A stretch of DNA of 64,000 nt from Liolophura sinensis (Eukaryota > Mollusca > Polyplacophora > Chitonida > Chitonidae): contig NW_027018022.1 of NCBI RefSeq assembly GCF_032854445.1, forward strand, positions 50,731-114,730, given 5' to 3'. Each line of letters begins with the position of its first letter. The first letter of the stretch is position 1. A program made the position numbers and the translations under genes. The notes below the pieces were generated by a model. That model worked only from the letters and a program-made list of their open reading frames with translations. It made no database searches and was not told where the DNA came from. Below, one piece after another: positions 1 through 8,652 of this stretch.

Positions 1-188
1 GGCCTCGGTATTTTTCGGGGACGAGGCAGGTATATCTGCCAGATAGCCTGCTTTTTCAGCCAGGCCCGGACCACATCTTCGGAGACTTTAGCCGCAGTGG
101 CAAGTTTCTGGATGGCCGCGCGGCCCTTCCAGTACCCACGAGGGCTGTAGTAGATATTTGCCAGGCGAGCAGACACCTTACTAGCCAT
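1..188 (-). pseudogene. INT: Integrase N-terminal fragment (copy A), cut by window edge
   Basis: The first 62 or so codons of the Polinton retrovirus-like integrase, beginning at the ATG at 186-188 and running out of the window. The translation matches the N-terminus of the C copy (56138 downward) almost residue for residue. This stretch precedes the DDE core and probably forms a helical DNA-binding region. No damage is visible in it, so the label pseudogene reflects only truncation by the window. The reading frame continues a short way upstream of the chosen ATG, without another ATG, to an in-frame stop. Confidence 0.75.
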
Positions 189-332
189 GTCATCAAGGTA
201 TTCTAGCAGCCCTCTAACACATTTGGGACGAAAAAGATGTTAATCGTCGCGGCGCAGAACCACCTCACTACTAAGATCGTGCCTGCCATACGGCGAGGAG
301 CTCGATGGCGAGTCCGGCACAGTCAGTTCGGA

Positions 333-782
333 TTACTTGGTGAGTTTTGCGATTCCGTAACTCACACCCCCAACCACACACATCCCCAGGATGACGAAGG
401 TCATCTCGCGGTGTTTCTGATCTTCACTAGGCACATAAAAAATGGAGAGCTGTGGCTTTGAGCCCAGCAGCGCCTCGCGTGCATCGCGTGTAAGAGTTTT
501 GCCCGTGACCCTAGAATACTCGCGGATTGCAGCGTCGACATCCCGGAACGTTTGGACAGCGTGGCCCTGGAGAAGGAGTTCATCGTTGATCCAGTCCAAG
601 CACTCAGTGCGCTTTGGGGCCCATTTTTCCTGGGCGGCTTGGAGCTGCTCTATAGCGTAGTCATGGCGCCTCCGCTCTTCGTCAACACCGGAACTCCTCA
701 GCATCGAAAACATATAGTTGCTCCCGCTGAAGGCCAAAGCGTTTACGAGGGTGCCGCCCATCATCATTGCGATGGAGGCCAT
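333..782 (-). CDS. Polinton g2: small coiled-coil/membrane protein, 149 aa (copy A)
   Basis: An open frame of 149 codons. The N-terminus is a Met-rich hydrophobic stretch, the middle (about residues 35-110) is charged and likely coiled-coil, and the C-terminus has a single hydrophobic helix (about 125-143, reading FVILGMCVVGGVSYGIA) followed by a Lys tail, which suggests a tail-anchored protein. Its ATG lies 2 nt after the g3 stop (TAGTAATG), as in B, where codon 48 is a stop, and C, where the start region is frameshifted. Function is not recognised. Its position in the capsid gene cluster suggests a virion or membrane role, which is inference. Confidence 0.7.
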   Translation of the reverse strand: MASIAMMMGGTLVNALAFSGSNYMFSMLRSSGVDEERRRHDYAIEQLQAAQEKWAPKRTECLDWINDELLLQGHAVQTFRDVDAAIREYSRVTGKTLTRDAREALLGSKPQLSIFYVPSEDQKHREMTFVILGMCVVGGVSYGIAKLTK

Positions 783-784
783 TA

Positions 785-1024
785 CTACTGGATTATATTG
801 GGAGGAAGGAGCCCTTGTTTAATTAGCAGCTCCTTCGAAAACATGGCCAGGCCTACATCTGCAATGACCATGCCGACGTCACGGGGTGTTAAGTCCAGCT
901 TAGGAAGGGCTCCTTTCAGGAACATCTGGCTGAGATAAGCGTACCCAGTAGCCAGGAGACAGACCACAGCGGCGTGGTAGGCCGCGTTGACAAGCACTTT
1001 TCTGTCACCGGGTGGAGTAGACAT
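785..1024 (-). CDS. Polinton g3: 79-aa hydrophobic protein (copy A)
   Basis: A 79-residue open frame preserved in all three copies (A, B 14856-15095, C 56723-56959), which makes it the only gene of the family intact everywhere here. Residues about 10-32 form a hydrophobic segment, and a second weaker one lies near 48-62. The start overlaps the last 20 bases of g4 in another frame, and the stop sits 2 nt before the g2 ATG. No domain is recognised. Likely a small membrane protein made from the same transcript as its neighbours. Confidence 0.72.
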   Translation of the reverse strand: MSTPPGDRKVLVNAAYHAAVVCLLATGYAYLSQMFLKGALPKLDLTPRDVGMVIADVGLAMFSKELLIKQGLLPPNIIQ

Positions 1025-1499
1025 GCTGATCTATATAGAAAGGGTCGCAACGTGTATTCAAATAGAGATTCTTTTCTTGCGGCGTGATATCTGCATGCGG
1101 CGTAATATGTGCACCTCGTGCATGCGGCGTAAAATCTGCACCTGGTGCTGTATAGCGGCTGCGCCACGCGCGTAGCAACACCTAACCAACGCCTAATAAC
1201 GCTAGGAGCGCCCTCCAGCGGGTGATTTGGTGTGCATTCGTAGAATCCGGTTCCTTCGCAAAATCTGTGGCTCCCCCCTCCTTCGTAGAATCCGGTTCCT
1301 TTGGCTGTTTTTTGGTGGAATCAGCTGCGCCAAGCAAAGCAGCCTTTGCCTCGCGAAGCTCGTCCTTGAGCTTTTCAGCCTTGGCCTTTCTCGCTGCAGC
1401 ACCCGCTCGACCCGCAGCAACTCTTTTGGGATTTTTCGCAGGGCTGTCATTCGTAGAATGCGCTCTAACCCCCTCCGCTTCCTTTGGGGCTTCCGGGTT
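1005..1499 (-). pseudogene. Polinton g4 remnant (copy A): coiled-coil plus membrane segment
   Basis: Homologous to the C-terminal half of the spliced g5-g4 gene. In A about 38 nt around the start or acceptor region are missing (near 1499) and a stop interrupts the membrane segment (ALLALLGVG then TAG). What remains encodes the Ala/Lys/Glu-rich helix (KAKAEKLKDELREAKAAL), repeated DSTK-type linkers, and a C-terminal tail in which a 21-nt unit encoding a GADITPHA-like peptide is repeated more often than in B or C. It ends inside the g3 start. Confidence 0.65.
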
Positions 1500-1570
1500 C
1501 TAGGAGAGCAGTGGTGTTTAAATGAGCAGTGCTCAGTAGTGGTTAGCGCCATGGTTAACGGTGCCAAGTA

Positions 1571-1987
1571 CTAACCATAGCAGTAGTATAGCCAGCAGCT
1601 AGCACTGCTAAGCGCCTGTTCAACAAATGGGTCGGGGGCGAGCTGTGCCATGAGCATTGGTCGATTCTCGGGTGGGATTGGTAGGAGCCAGCTGGCTGCC
1701 CTTACACATGATCTCAAGAACATACCTCCGAGACCGTCAACCATCCGCGCACCGAACTTAGCCTCGTACCGGGAGTGCAGCCTTTCAACGTCTTCGTCGC
1801 TCATGGCTTTGATCACAGCGGCTGTTACGTCTTTTCCCAGATATCGCTTGACCTGCCCACCCACCGCAAGTGCCGCCAGCCTATCCCTGAGCTGCTGTGC
1901 ATGTTTGCTGGGCTGTTGGCTGGGCTTCTCCTCCTCCTCCTTCTCCTCTGCGCCCAGAATATCGTCTATAAGCTCGTCGGTATCCAT
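1571..1987 (-). CDS. Polinton g5 (copy A), 138 aa as read; first exon of a likely spliced gene
   Basis: Begins MDTDELIDDILGAEE, followed by an acidic and Gln-rich linker and a conserved helical domain (about residues 50-138) containing RYLGKDVTAAVIKAMSDEDV and a GLGGMFLR turn. The frame stops at a TAG that lies just inside the position of the candidate intron donor. In A the donor reads GGTTAGT, against GGTAAGT in B and C. The unspliced frame is longer in C (205 aa). Starts 26 nt beyond the ATPase stop. Function unknown; conserved in place between ATPase and g4 in all copies. Confidence 0.65.
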   Translation of the reverse strand: MDTDELIDDILGAEEKEEEEKPSQQPSKHAQQLRDRLAALAVGGQVKRYLGKDVTAAVIKAMSDEDVERLHSRYEAKFGARMVDGLGGMFLRSCVRAASWLLPIPPENRPMLMAQLAPDPFVEQALSSASCWLYYCYG

Positions 1988-2012
1988 TAATAATATGTAG
2001 GGGCGACAACGT

Positions 2013-2620
2013 CTAATATATAATCTTAGATGTGGCGGGCGTATCAGTCATTAGCAGGAGCTTAGAATGCGGATTGTTCTTGAGCTTCTGTCGAACCTCT
2101 GCCTTTTCGCTCTCGGCCTCGATGATGTGGTTCTCCTCCAGGCATTCGTTGAACGAGTGCCGATCTTTGCAGTGGAATAAAGCCACTCACCTTGTCTGCT
2201 CGCGAAAGTCTTTAAGGACGGCGTTGTATTTCTGGGTGAGGACCCAGACGCTTTGCTTTGCATAACGGCACGAGAAAGCCATGAATGACTGCATTTTTTG
2301 TTTCTTCATCCCCTCTAACGCGCTACAATCATCGATGATGTATAGGGTGGGCTCCCCCTCGAACAATCTGTAGAAAGCTCTCAGGCAATCCTTGAGCCGC
2401 TCGCAGGGATCAAAACAGTAGAGCTCATGGTCAGACGGTATCCATCGCCGCCGGTACGCCTCGTTATGCTTAAGAGTGGGGCACAGGATCACAATGTGAT
2501 GAAAGAAACAGCGGAAGGGACCCTCAAGCAGGTCCAGCACAAAGTTTTGCCGCAGTTCGTCTGCCCACAGATAATCGCGCAGTGGGCGTCATTAATAAAG
2601 CGCGCTAACGAATCTACCAT
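2013..2620 (-). pseudogene. ATP: Polinton DNA-packaging ATPase (copy A), frameshift and stop
   Basis: FtsK/HerA-type genome-packaging ATPase of Polintons, about 204 aa when complete. Walker A (GQTNCGKT) is encoded just before a 4-nt deletion near 2540 that shifts the frame. Walker B is TLYIIDDC. The ending VLTQKYNAVLKDFREQTR is followed by TGA (2187-2189) where C has TGG, after which the C-terminal VALFHCKDRHSFNECLEEN segment continues in frame to a TAG at 2013. The ATG (2618-2620) lies inside the MCP coding end, a 29-bp overlap. The TGA is shared with B. Confidence 0.85.
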
Positions 2621-3879
2621 TCTCGATGTGCAGCTTTGCGTCCATGATTGCAAAGAGATATACGTTCAACACGCCGGGCTCCTCTCTCTCTTTTGTCACC
2701 TGTATCGTAATCCCCTTGCTGGCGTTCAGAACGCGCCTCCCACTGCCATGCAGCTCGTCATCGTCGCTTGGCCCAAGGTCAAGCCAGAAGGCGTGCTTGT
2801 GCGTCAAGAACTCTTCCAGGGAGACGTCTGCCAGGCCTAAGACTTTAACGACCCTGGCCACCTCAGGGTCCCGCTTTCGTAGGGGTGAGCTGGCGAAGAA
2901 CCTCTGGACCTCGCCCCACTGCTGGTACGCCCGCATGTCCTGGCTGTACAGCTGATTGGGGACCCCTTCTATTGTGACTTCTACTTTGGTGATCTTCGGG
3001 TTGTAGAAGGATTTCGACCTCCTATTCCACGGGATTCCTTTAGTCTCGAACAGCATGAGGATGCCCTTCGTTGCTCTCGCGGGCGTGTTCAGGTTTATGT
3101 TCCGGTGAGTATCAGACTTGTCCTTTACAAACTTTCGGTGGCGGAGGAAGCGATCATACAGAATGGAGACGCCCCCGGCAAACTGTGTGCGGATCTGTCT
3201 AGCGAGTTCCTCTTCGGTGACCATATCGAACTCCAGGCTGATGTTGTCCATGGTGTAAGTCGCGTCGGCATCGTCTGTTGCCTGGATGACCCGACTGTAA
3301 TCGTTGAATGTCAGTTCGTACTCCAGTCGGTCGGCCAAGGCACTCTGGTAGAATTGGCATGTGGCTATCTAGAAGCTCAAAGTCTAGCGGGATGTGGAAC
3401 CGGCTGCCGAAGGCGCGAGCGATGGCTTTTTCTCCAGTATCGTCGTCACTTGCGTCGTCCGCTTCGACTCGAAGTTTAAGCATGTTTTCGCTGCCGATGC
3501 CTTGGTAGGCCGCATTCCGCCGTTCGTTTTTGGTCATCCATAAGTCGCCGTAGCAATGAAACACATCAGAGTCGTCGATGGACATTACCTCATTCCCGCT
3601 GATTCTGATCGTGGTTTCCTTGACTACTGCGCGTCCGAGATTCCCGACCACTGTGGCGTTCGGGTCGGATGAATTAATCGTGATCGAGAAGGCCAAGCGC
3701 ACGGTGGCGGGCACAATGACGTCATTTCTGCCGAGGTTGGGGAAGCGGACCAAGAGTTGTTGATTCTGGTCGATCGTACTCGGGTTGTTGGTGACGACCA
3801 AGGACTGTCGTACACCTTGTACCCCCCGAGTCTTACGGAGTGTTCTGAAAGGGTTTAGCCTGCGTCCGTATGCATCCAT
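2592..3879 (-). pseudogene. MCP: Polinton major capsid protein (copy A), one +1 frameshift
   Basis: About 429 aa. This is the conserved double jelly-roll capsid protein family of Polintons, recognised from NPSTIDQNQQLLVRFPNLG near the start, TTIRISGNEVMSIDDSDVF, FHIPLDFELLDSHMP and, near the end, ITIQVTKEREEPGVLNVYLF. One extra base at 3354-3355 (MP-ILPEC instead of MPFYQSA) splits it into two overlapping frames. B has the same insertion and C does not. The chosen ATG (3877-3879) is complementary to an upstream ATG of g8: ATGCATCCAT reads as a start on both strands. Otherwise well preserved. Confidence 0.85.
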
Positions 3880-3905
3880 TGTGTGTATTGAAGGTATACC
3901 TTGCA

Positions 3906-5225
3906 ATGTTTAATACGAGGATTATGGCAGACTTCGACTTTGATAATCCGGCGTTCGACGACGCCCAAGAGGACCACAACATCCACGACGAACAGACCCC
4001 TCCCCTTGCAGGTGATGATGTTCCCGAGCAACAAAGCCGGGGTGCGGCCGCCAGAAACCTTCAACAAGAGCTGACGCAGGTCGCCGTGAATGATTATTAC
4101 GATGCCATGGCGAAGGTGGATCCCAGCCTCACCCGCCTCTTTCGCGATTACACGAAGTTTAAGGGTGTCCAAGGGCGTCTGCGACTCGCGGCCCACCCCA
4201 CACTGGACATCATCAACAAACGAACAGGTGAACCGCTAGCCCTCTCAACAGTCGCCAATAAAGGAGGGGTTAATGTTGTTAAGGGGGAAGGGGGGCTGGG
4301 CTTTATAGACTGGAAAAGAAAACAACAGACATCGTTGCATCCGGCAGCAGTCGCAGCCCTGGAGACAGCGAGTTCAGAACTCGGTGCAGCGGCCGGCGAG
4401 GCAGATACCATGGAGCTGGAGGATTTAAGCCAACCAGCGAAAAAGGCCGCTGATGCTGTCCACACACTGGAAACAAGCTTGACGGATAGTGAGGTCGGGC
4501 GGGCTCTTGAAACGATAAACGACCCCCCCATTCCCATGCAAGAACTTCTGGGGCTTGACAAGGCACTGCAGACCTCGGAGGGCGAACACGCGAATAACCT
4601 CGCCAAGCTGTCAATTCTCGATAAGGACATCGCAAAAGGAAAACGTAAGTTGGGGGAGGCCACTGATGAATTCTCCCGGAGCCGGATCGAAGACCGGATA
4701 AAGAATCTCGAGGACGAGAGGGTGGCCCGGATCGAAGCAGCCTCTTTAACGGCCGAAGCCCTGCGAACGCAAATACGCCGCATCAAGCAGACGGTCGATC
4801 GCATCCTACACAAGGATACCACTCTGGCCGAGCGCGTCCGCACCCTCTTCCGGGAGCAGGGAATAACCGTGGTCTCCATTCTCACGGCAATTGGGGTGGC
4901 CATCTCGACACTGGGGCTAGCGATAAAGTTGGCGCTGACTGGCGGGTCCGGCGGGGGCATCCCACCTCCATCCGACGGGCGTGGTCTTAAAGAATGGGTG
5001 AGAAAGCATCTCCAATCCCTGGCGTGCGCCCTTGGCAAGCTGGCTGGGAAGGCTTCCGCTGCGATTCCGGGTATTATTGGCAGTATCGTGTCCTGGCTAC
5101 TGAACCTTCTCGGGAAAGCGGCTGGGTGGCTGGCCAATAATGTGTGGGCTCTAGTCGTCGCAGTAGGTGGCCTAATGCTCGTGGCTGTTCGCAAGTATTT
5201 AACGCATAGTCCACAGCAGCAGTAA
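3906..5225 (+). CDS. Polinton g8: large helical membrane protein, 439 aa (copy A)
   Basis: Intact. Regions in order: an acidic Asp-rich N-terminus (1-50); a variable middle; a charged, probably coiled-coil stretch (about 200-300, with LGLDKALQTSEGEHANNL and RSRIEDRIKNLEDE); an Arg-rich helix ending ERVRTLFREQGIT; a first hydrophobic segment (about 325-350); a Gly/Pro linker; then long amphipathic and hydrophobic helices to the end (PGIIGSIVSWLLNLLGKAAG). The frame stays open upstream to an ATG at 3870. I start at 3906 because both B and C keep it. The last 27 bp overlap g9 on the other strand. Widely conserved in Polintons, function unknown; a membrane-interacting virion protein is a reasonable guess. 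Confidence 0.75.
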   Translation: MFNTRIMADFDFDNPAFDDAQEDHNIHDEQTPPLAGDDVPEQQSRGAAARNLQQELTQVAVNDYYDAMAKVDPSLTRLFRDYTKFKGVQGRLRLAAHPTLDIINKRTGEPLALSTVANKGGVNVVKGEGGLGFIDWKRKQQTSLHPAAVAALETASSELGAAAGEADTMELEDLSQPAKKAADAVHTLETSLTDSEVGRALETINDPPIPMQELLGLDKALQTSEGEHANNLAKLSILDKDIAKGKRKLGEATDEFSRSRIEDRIKNLEDERVARIEAASLTAEALRTQIRRIKQTVDRILHKDTTLAERVRTLFREQGITVVSILTAIGVAISTLGLAIKLALTGGSGGGIPPPSDGRGLKEWVRKHLQSLACALGKLAGKASAAIPGIIGSIVSWLLNLLGKAAGWLANNVWALVVAVGGLMLVAVRKYLTHSPQQQ

Positions 5226-6493
5226 GCCGATACCACCCCCAACGACGACGATGGCTGTCTTCTCCGCATCGTGATTCTTTTGCTTTGGAAATAGCGGTTC
5301 TTGTTTGCCTCCGGCGGCAGCAACACGCTGAACGCGCGCGGTGGGTGGTGGGACGCTTTCTTGTGGCTCAACGATCCCGTGGGAAGGTGCGCGCTTGTGC
5401 AAAGTGGGCGGCACTTTAGCGTTCACACCCTCATTGGCGCCTAGCTTCTGATCCTCTGTGGCCACGACGATTTTGTTGTAGTTCGCCACATGGCCGATCT
5501 GCAGAAGCATGTCGCTGGGGGCCATATATAGGCCTATGCCATACACAAAGTCCACAGCGCTCCCGGCATACTGTAGCACGTCCTGGTAGCGTTTGATAGC
5601 AGACGGAAGGTCGATCGGAGAGGAAATGGCGTCTTCAACGTTCGCGGTAAACTGTTTTTGCGCGTCGAAGGCTGTGCCCGTGCCTACAATACGCGCCCTT
5701 GTTTGCGCTTGGGCGCCTAGAATAGCCCACACGTATGTCCGGATGGAATCGTTTAGGTGCTCTACGCCCGGCTGCGCAAATCCTTGGGATGTGTCCACAA
5801 TGAACGCCGCCGAAGCGTCCTTGGCGTCCTGCTGGATGTAGTCGACGTGGAGCGCTGTAGGCTTTCTAGAGAACGACATCCTGCTCGGATCGAGGTCCCA
5901 TCACCAATGGGGCTGTAGCCCGTTCTCGTGACATAGTAATATGCCACTCCGAGGCCGTGATTCACCCCACTGCGCCTCCAGTCTGTGTGCGTATCTAAGC
6001 GGAGCTCCCTACAAAGCCTCTCATAGGCCCTCTTGTCGTAGGGGTTTTTGAATGTCGCCCACGCTCTGTCTTGCGGCAGGGGGGCCTGGATCTCTTCCAA
6101 GATCCGCCTAACTTGGTAATACACATGGAACGTGTACAGGGCCCTTATTTGTTGGTCGGGGGCGAGAAGATGGTCTTTTACAGAGATGCTGCAGCCCGTG
6201 GTTGCGCACCAGGCCCCAAAGTTCACTTGGTTCTGCCAGGATTGCATAGGATTGGTGTTCCAGGCCCAAACAATGTCATTGCTGGTTATCTTTGGCAGCC
6301 GGTACTTGACCAACACATCTGTGAACTGGACTGGAAAGGCCTTCTTTTCATCGATGTAGATGTCAAATCGCGTGAGCTGCTCTGCGTGGGTTTGGATACT
6401 ATGAAATGCCCCGGCCTTGTAAGTGGCCTCTCTATTGAACCTGTAAGCCTCGCTGTTCATCGTGGCTAAAATGTTCATCACATTGACTGACAT
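5199..6493 (-). pseudogene. Polinton g9: conserved 431-aa protein (copy A), one frameshift
   Basis: Starts MSVNVMNILATMNSEAYRF. Conserved blocks: FHSIQTHAEQLTRFDIYIDE, FPVQFTDVLVKYRLP, RALYTFHVYYQVRRILEEIQ, DLPSAIKRYQDVLQYAGSAVDF. A Pro-rich variable tail precedes a single C-terminal membrane helix (AIVVVGGGIGLLLLWTM). One base is missing near 5893 compared with C, splitting the gene into two frames. The start overlaps the g10 start antisense (23 bp) and the end overlaps the g8 end (27 bp). It is one of the strongly conserved Polinton proteins whose role I cannot name; a virion component is inferred from position. Confidence 0.75.
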
Positions 6494-7131
6494 TCTAAAT
6501 GGGGCACAGCACACGCTGCCTCATGCCCTTAACAACCTCGACGGCCGCCTTAAAACCGCCCTTCGTGAGATAACATTCTACCCAGCCTGGGTGAATATTC
6601 CCCAAAAAATGGGCTTCTTGCTTGAGGGCAAACGTGTTGAAGTGCCGACGGGTTACTACAATGTCTGTATGCTGGACAAGGACATATTCCGCCCGCATGG
6701 GCTTTCTCAACGATTGAATGAAGCCACGGGACGCTTAGTCCTTACCCTCCTTAAAAATGCCTTCATAATACTCCAAGAGCTTGCCCCCATCTTAGGGTTC
6801 TCCAACGGGATTTCGCCCATAGGGGGGACTATGGAGGGTGAACAGCTACCTAACTTGGCCCCACACAAAGAAGTCTTCGTGCATTTGGATGAACTTGAGC
6901 ACCTCAGAAAACGTGAGAATAACCTCAGATTTCGGTGGCGGTTCAACACTACTTTAGGCCGTTGCCGTGACTGGTGAAGGGATAAACTGCGGGAAGACGG
7001 TTTCATTTCCCAACCCACAGTACAAAGCCTTGCGCGCCGACTCTATAACACACTTGACCGTGGCACTTTTAGACAAAAACGGCAAGTATATTAATGTAGA
7101 GTACCTCAGTGCTACCCTAGAAATACAATAA
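6471..7131 (+). pseudogene. Polinton g10: candidate minor capsid (penton-like) protein (copy A), frameshifted
   Basis: About 220 aa. An N-terminal half with RLKTALREITFYPAWVNIP and GYYNVCMLDKDIF, then FVHLDEL and, after the frameshift near 6890, GKTVSFPNPQYK and a YLSATLEIQ end. Size, beta-rich character and genome position fit the single jelly-roll minor capsid protein of Polintons, but I could not confirm the fold, so the name is tentative. The ATG at 6471 overlaps the g9 start on the opposite strand. The stop lies 2 nt before the g11 ATG here; in C the two overlap as ATGA. Confidence 0.55.
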
Positions 7132-7133
7132 GT

Positions 7134-7979
7134 ATGGTTGAAGCATTCGGCCCCTGCTCTGCGTGCCTGGCTTTAACCGACTTGACAGTTGTGGCGAAGT
7201 TCGAACTCAAAGGCCAGGATGGTAAAATCTACGGCTTCGAGTTAAAAAATGGCTTCTACAACCGCAAAAAGATTGCTTAGGGGCAAGAAGAACCTGCCAC
7301 GTTTGTTTCCCTTCAAGATGTCTCATCCTCTGTAGAGCAAGAGCGCAGGTCACCTTCTGAGATGATTGAAGAACAAAAACTCTCATTAATTCGCTTTGAA
7401 GACCGCTTTGTTCTTACCAGAGCTCGCGACCCCCCTTGGGTTGTAGATTTAAAGGTGACCTCGATGACGGTCCCGATCTTCGGGGGTGATAGTGGCGAAG
7501 TGAAAAAAGTTTTCAACTCCGGAACCTATTTCGTGTCGTGGATGCCAAACAACGGCAGTAGGATAACTCGGGGTAGTAGACCAGGTGCAGTTATCTACGC
7601 ACTAGTTTCGAAGGATGGTGTAGAGACCGAATTTCTTACAGCGCACGCCCCATCAACGTCCATGTTAGAAATAAATCCTGGATCTATACTTATCTTCAGC
7701 ATAACACTTGGCGCCGACTCTCAGCGCCGTTCCTCCTTGATTAACGGGGTGAGACTAAAGTGGCCTGCAGATCACAATGGAGAGGAGCTCAGACTTATGA
7801 TCAAATTACCGGCCCAGGGCGACCCAGTCATCCGCAGCTCTCTCGAGGATATACGGGTCTTTGCATGGCGCGATGTCAATCTTGAGAAAATCTATTTAGA
7901 GTCCGTTATACGCCTTCGCACCTTTCGTGTTAGTATTCCCGATGACGATTTAGAGTTTACCGACGTTATTGATTCGTAG
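7134..7979 (+). pseudogene. Polinton g11, 281 codons with one TAG (copy A)
   Basis: The only full-length copy of this gene in the window. One in-frame TAG at 7278-7280 interrupts an otherwise open frame of 282 codons. The N-terminal 45 residues (KFELKGQDGKIYGFELK) look like a small beta domain, followed by MIEEQKLSLIRFEDRFVL, which could serve as a restart, and a beta-rich remainder with LRLMIKLPAQGDP and VFAWRDVNLEKIYLE. No protease, kinase or nuclease motif seen. B and C keep only its first part, fused by deletion to g12. Function unknown. Confidence 0.55.
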
Positions 7980-7989
7980 GACGAGCAAT

Positions 7990-8652
7990 ATGGGACGCCT
8001 GTACCCAGCCATCACGGATGAAGAGCCGACGGATGACCACCCCTTGATTCCGACCGCACCGATGGTTGAAAACCACCCTGAGGGTGTGGCGCACGCCCAT
8101 CGCCTGCAGTATATCAGCGAAATACAGAGGCAGCTTGAATCTGACCGAGATCTCCGCCGGGCCCTGTACAAAAAGTACCGGCGCGGTGTCTTAGCCGCCG
8201 AGGCCCTTGATTCGGCCATGCTCACGGCCGGTTTGGGACTAGGGGTTGCAGGCGTGGGACTACTCACAACAATAATTGCAGCCCCTGCTGTCTTGGCCAT
8301 GGAAGCTGCGGCCCTAGCCTGCGGTGTCTTAAATGTCGCCGGAAAATTCGTTAGCCGCCGACTTCACGCAAAGGCCAAGAAACATAACGATATACGGCTG
8401 TTGGCTGAGGCCAAACTTAACAGCATCCGTGCGCAGGTATCTACGGCATTATCTGATGGTGTTATTTCGGACGTAGAGTTCAAGCAAGTCGTTCAGGAGC
8501 TCAACAACTACTCTGATCTGAAGCAGGAGATACGCGCTAAGTCTCGTAAGGCATTCAACGCCGTAGAGATCGATAAAAGCACGAAAAAACAGCTTATAGA
8601 TCGCGGCCGAAAACTAGCTCGGCAAGAGCTGAAAAACGCTCTTTCCAAATGA
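7990..8652 (+). CDS. Polinton g12: 220-aa protein with hydrophobic hairpin (copy A)
   Basis: Intact. A Pro/Asp-rich N-terminus, a charged helix (ISEIQRQLESDRDLRRALYKKYRRGV), a long hydrophobic Gly/Ala segment (about 75-115, possibly two membrane passes: AGLGLGVAGVGLLTTIIAAPAV), then a basic helical C-terminal domain (AKKHNDIRLLAEAKLNSIRAQVSTALSDG to the end). The ATG at 7990 follows the g11 stop by 10 nt. Last gene before the element end. Conserved in Polintons; the pattern resembles small membrane-active virion proteins, but no function is established by sequence alone. Confidence 0.7.
   Translation: MGRLYPAITDEEPTDDHPLIPTAPMVENHPEGVAHAHRLQYISEIQRQLESDRDLRRALYKKYRRGVLAAEALDSAMLTAGLGLGVAGVGLLTTIIAAPAVLAMEAAALACGVLNVAGKFVSRRLHAKAKKHNDIRLLAEAKLNSIRAQVSTALSDGVISDVEFKQVVQELNNYSDLKQEIRAKSRKAFNAVEIDKSTKKQLIDRGRKLARQELKNALSK

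Noticed and set aside
1222-1574. Plus-strand frames rich in Ser, Phe and Ala opposite g4
   Set aside because: They are the complement of the Ala/Lys/Glu coiled-coil region of g4, which is the conserved strand in C.
2187-2200. GGTGAGT in the ATPase of A and B as a splice donor
   Set aside because: The conserved coding sequence continues immediately downstream in the same frame, C has TGG there, and no acceptor is needed; it is a nonsense change.
4148-5371. Long minus-strand open frame of 407 codons opposite g8
   Set aside because: Composition is Ser/Arg/Pro-rich as expected of an antisense shadow; g8 is conserved on the other strand in A and C.
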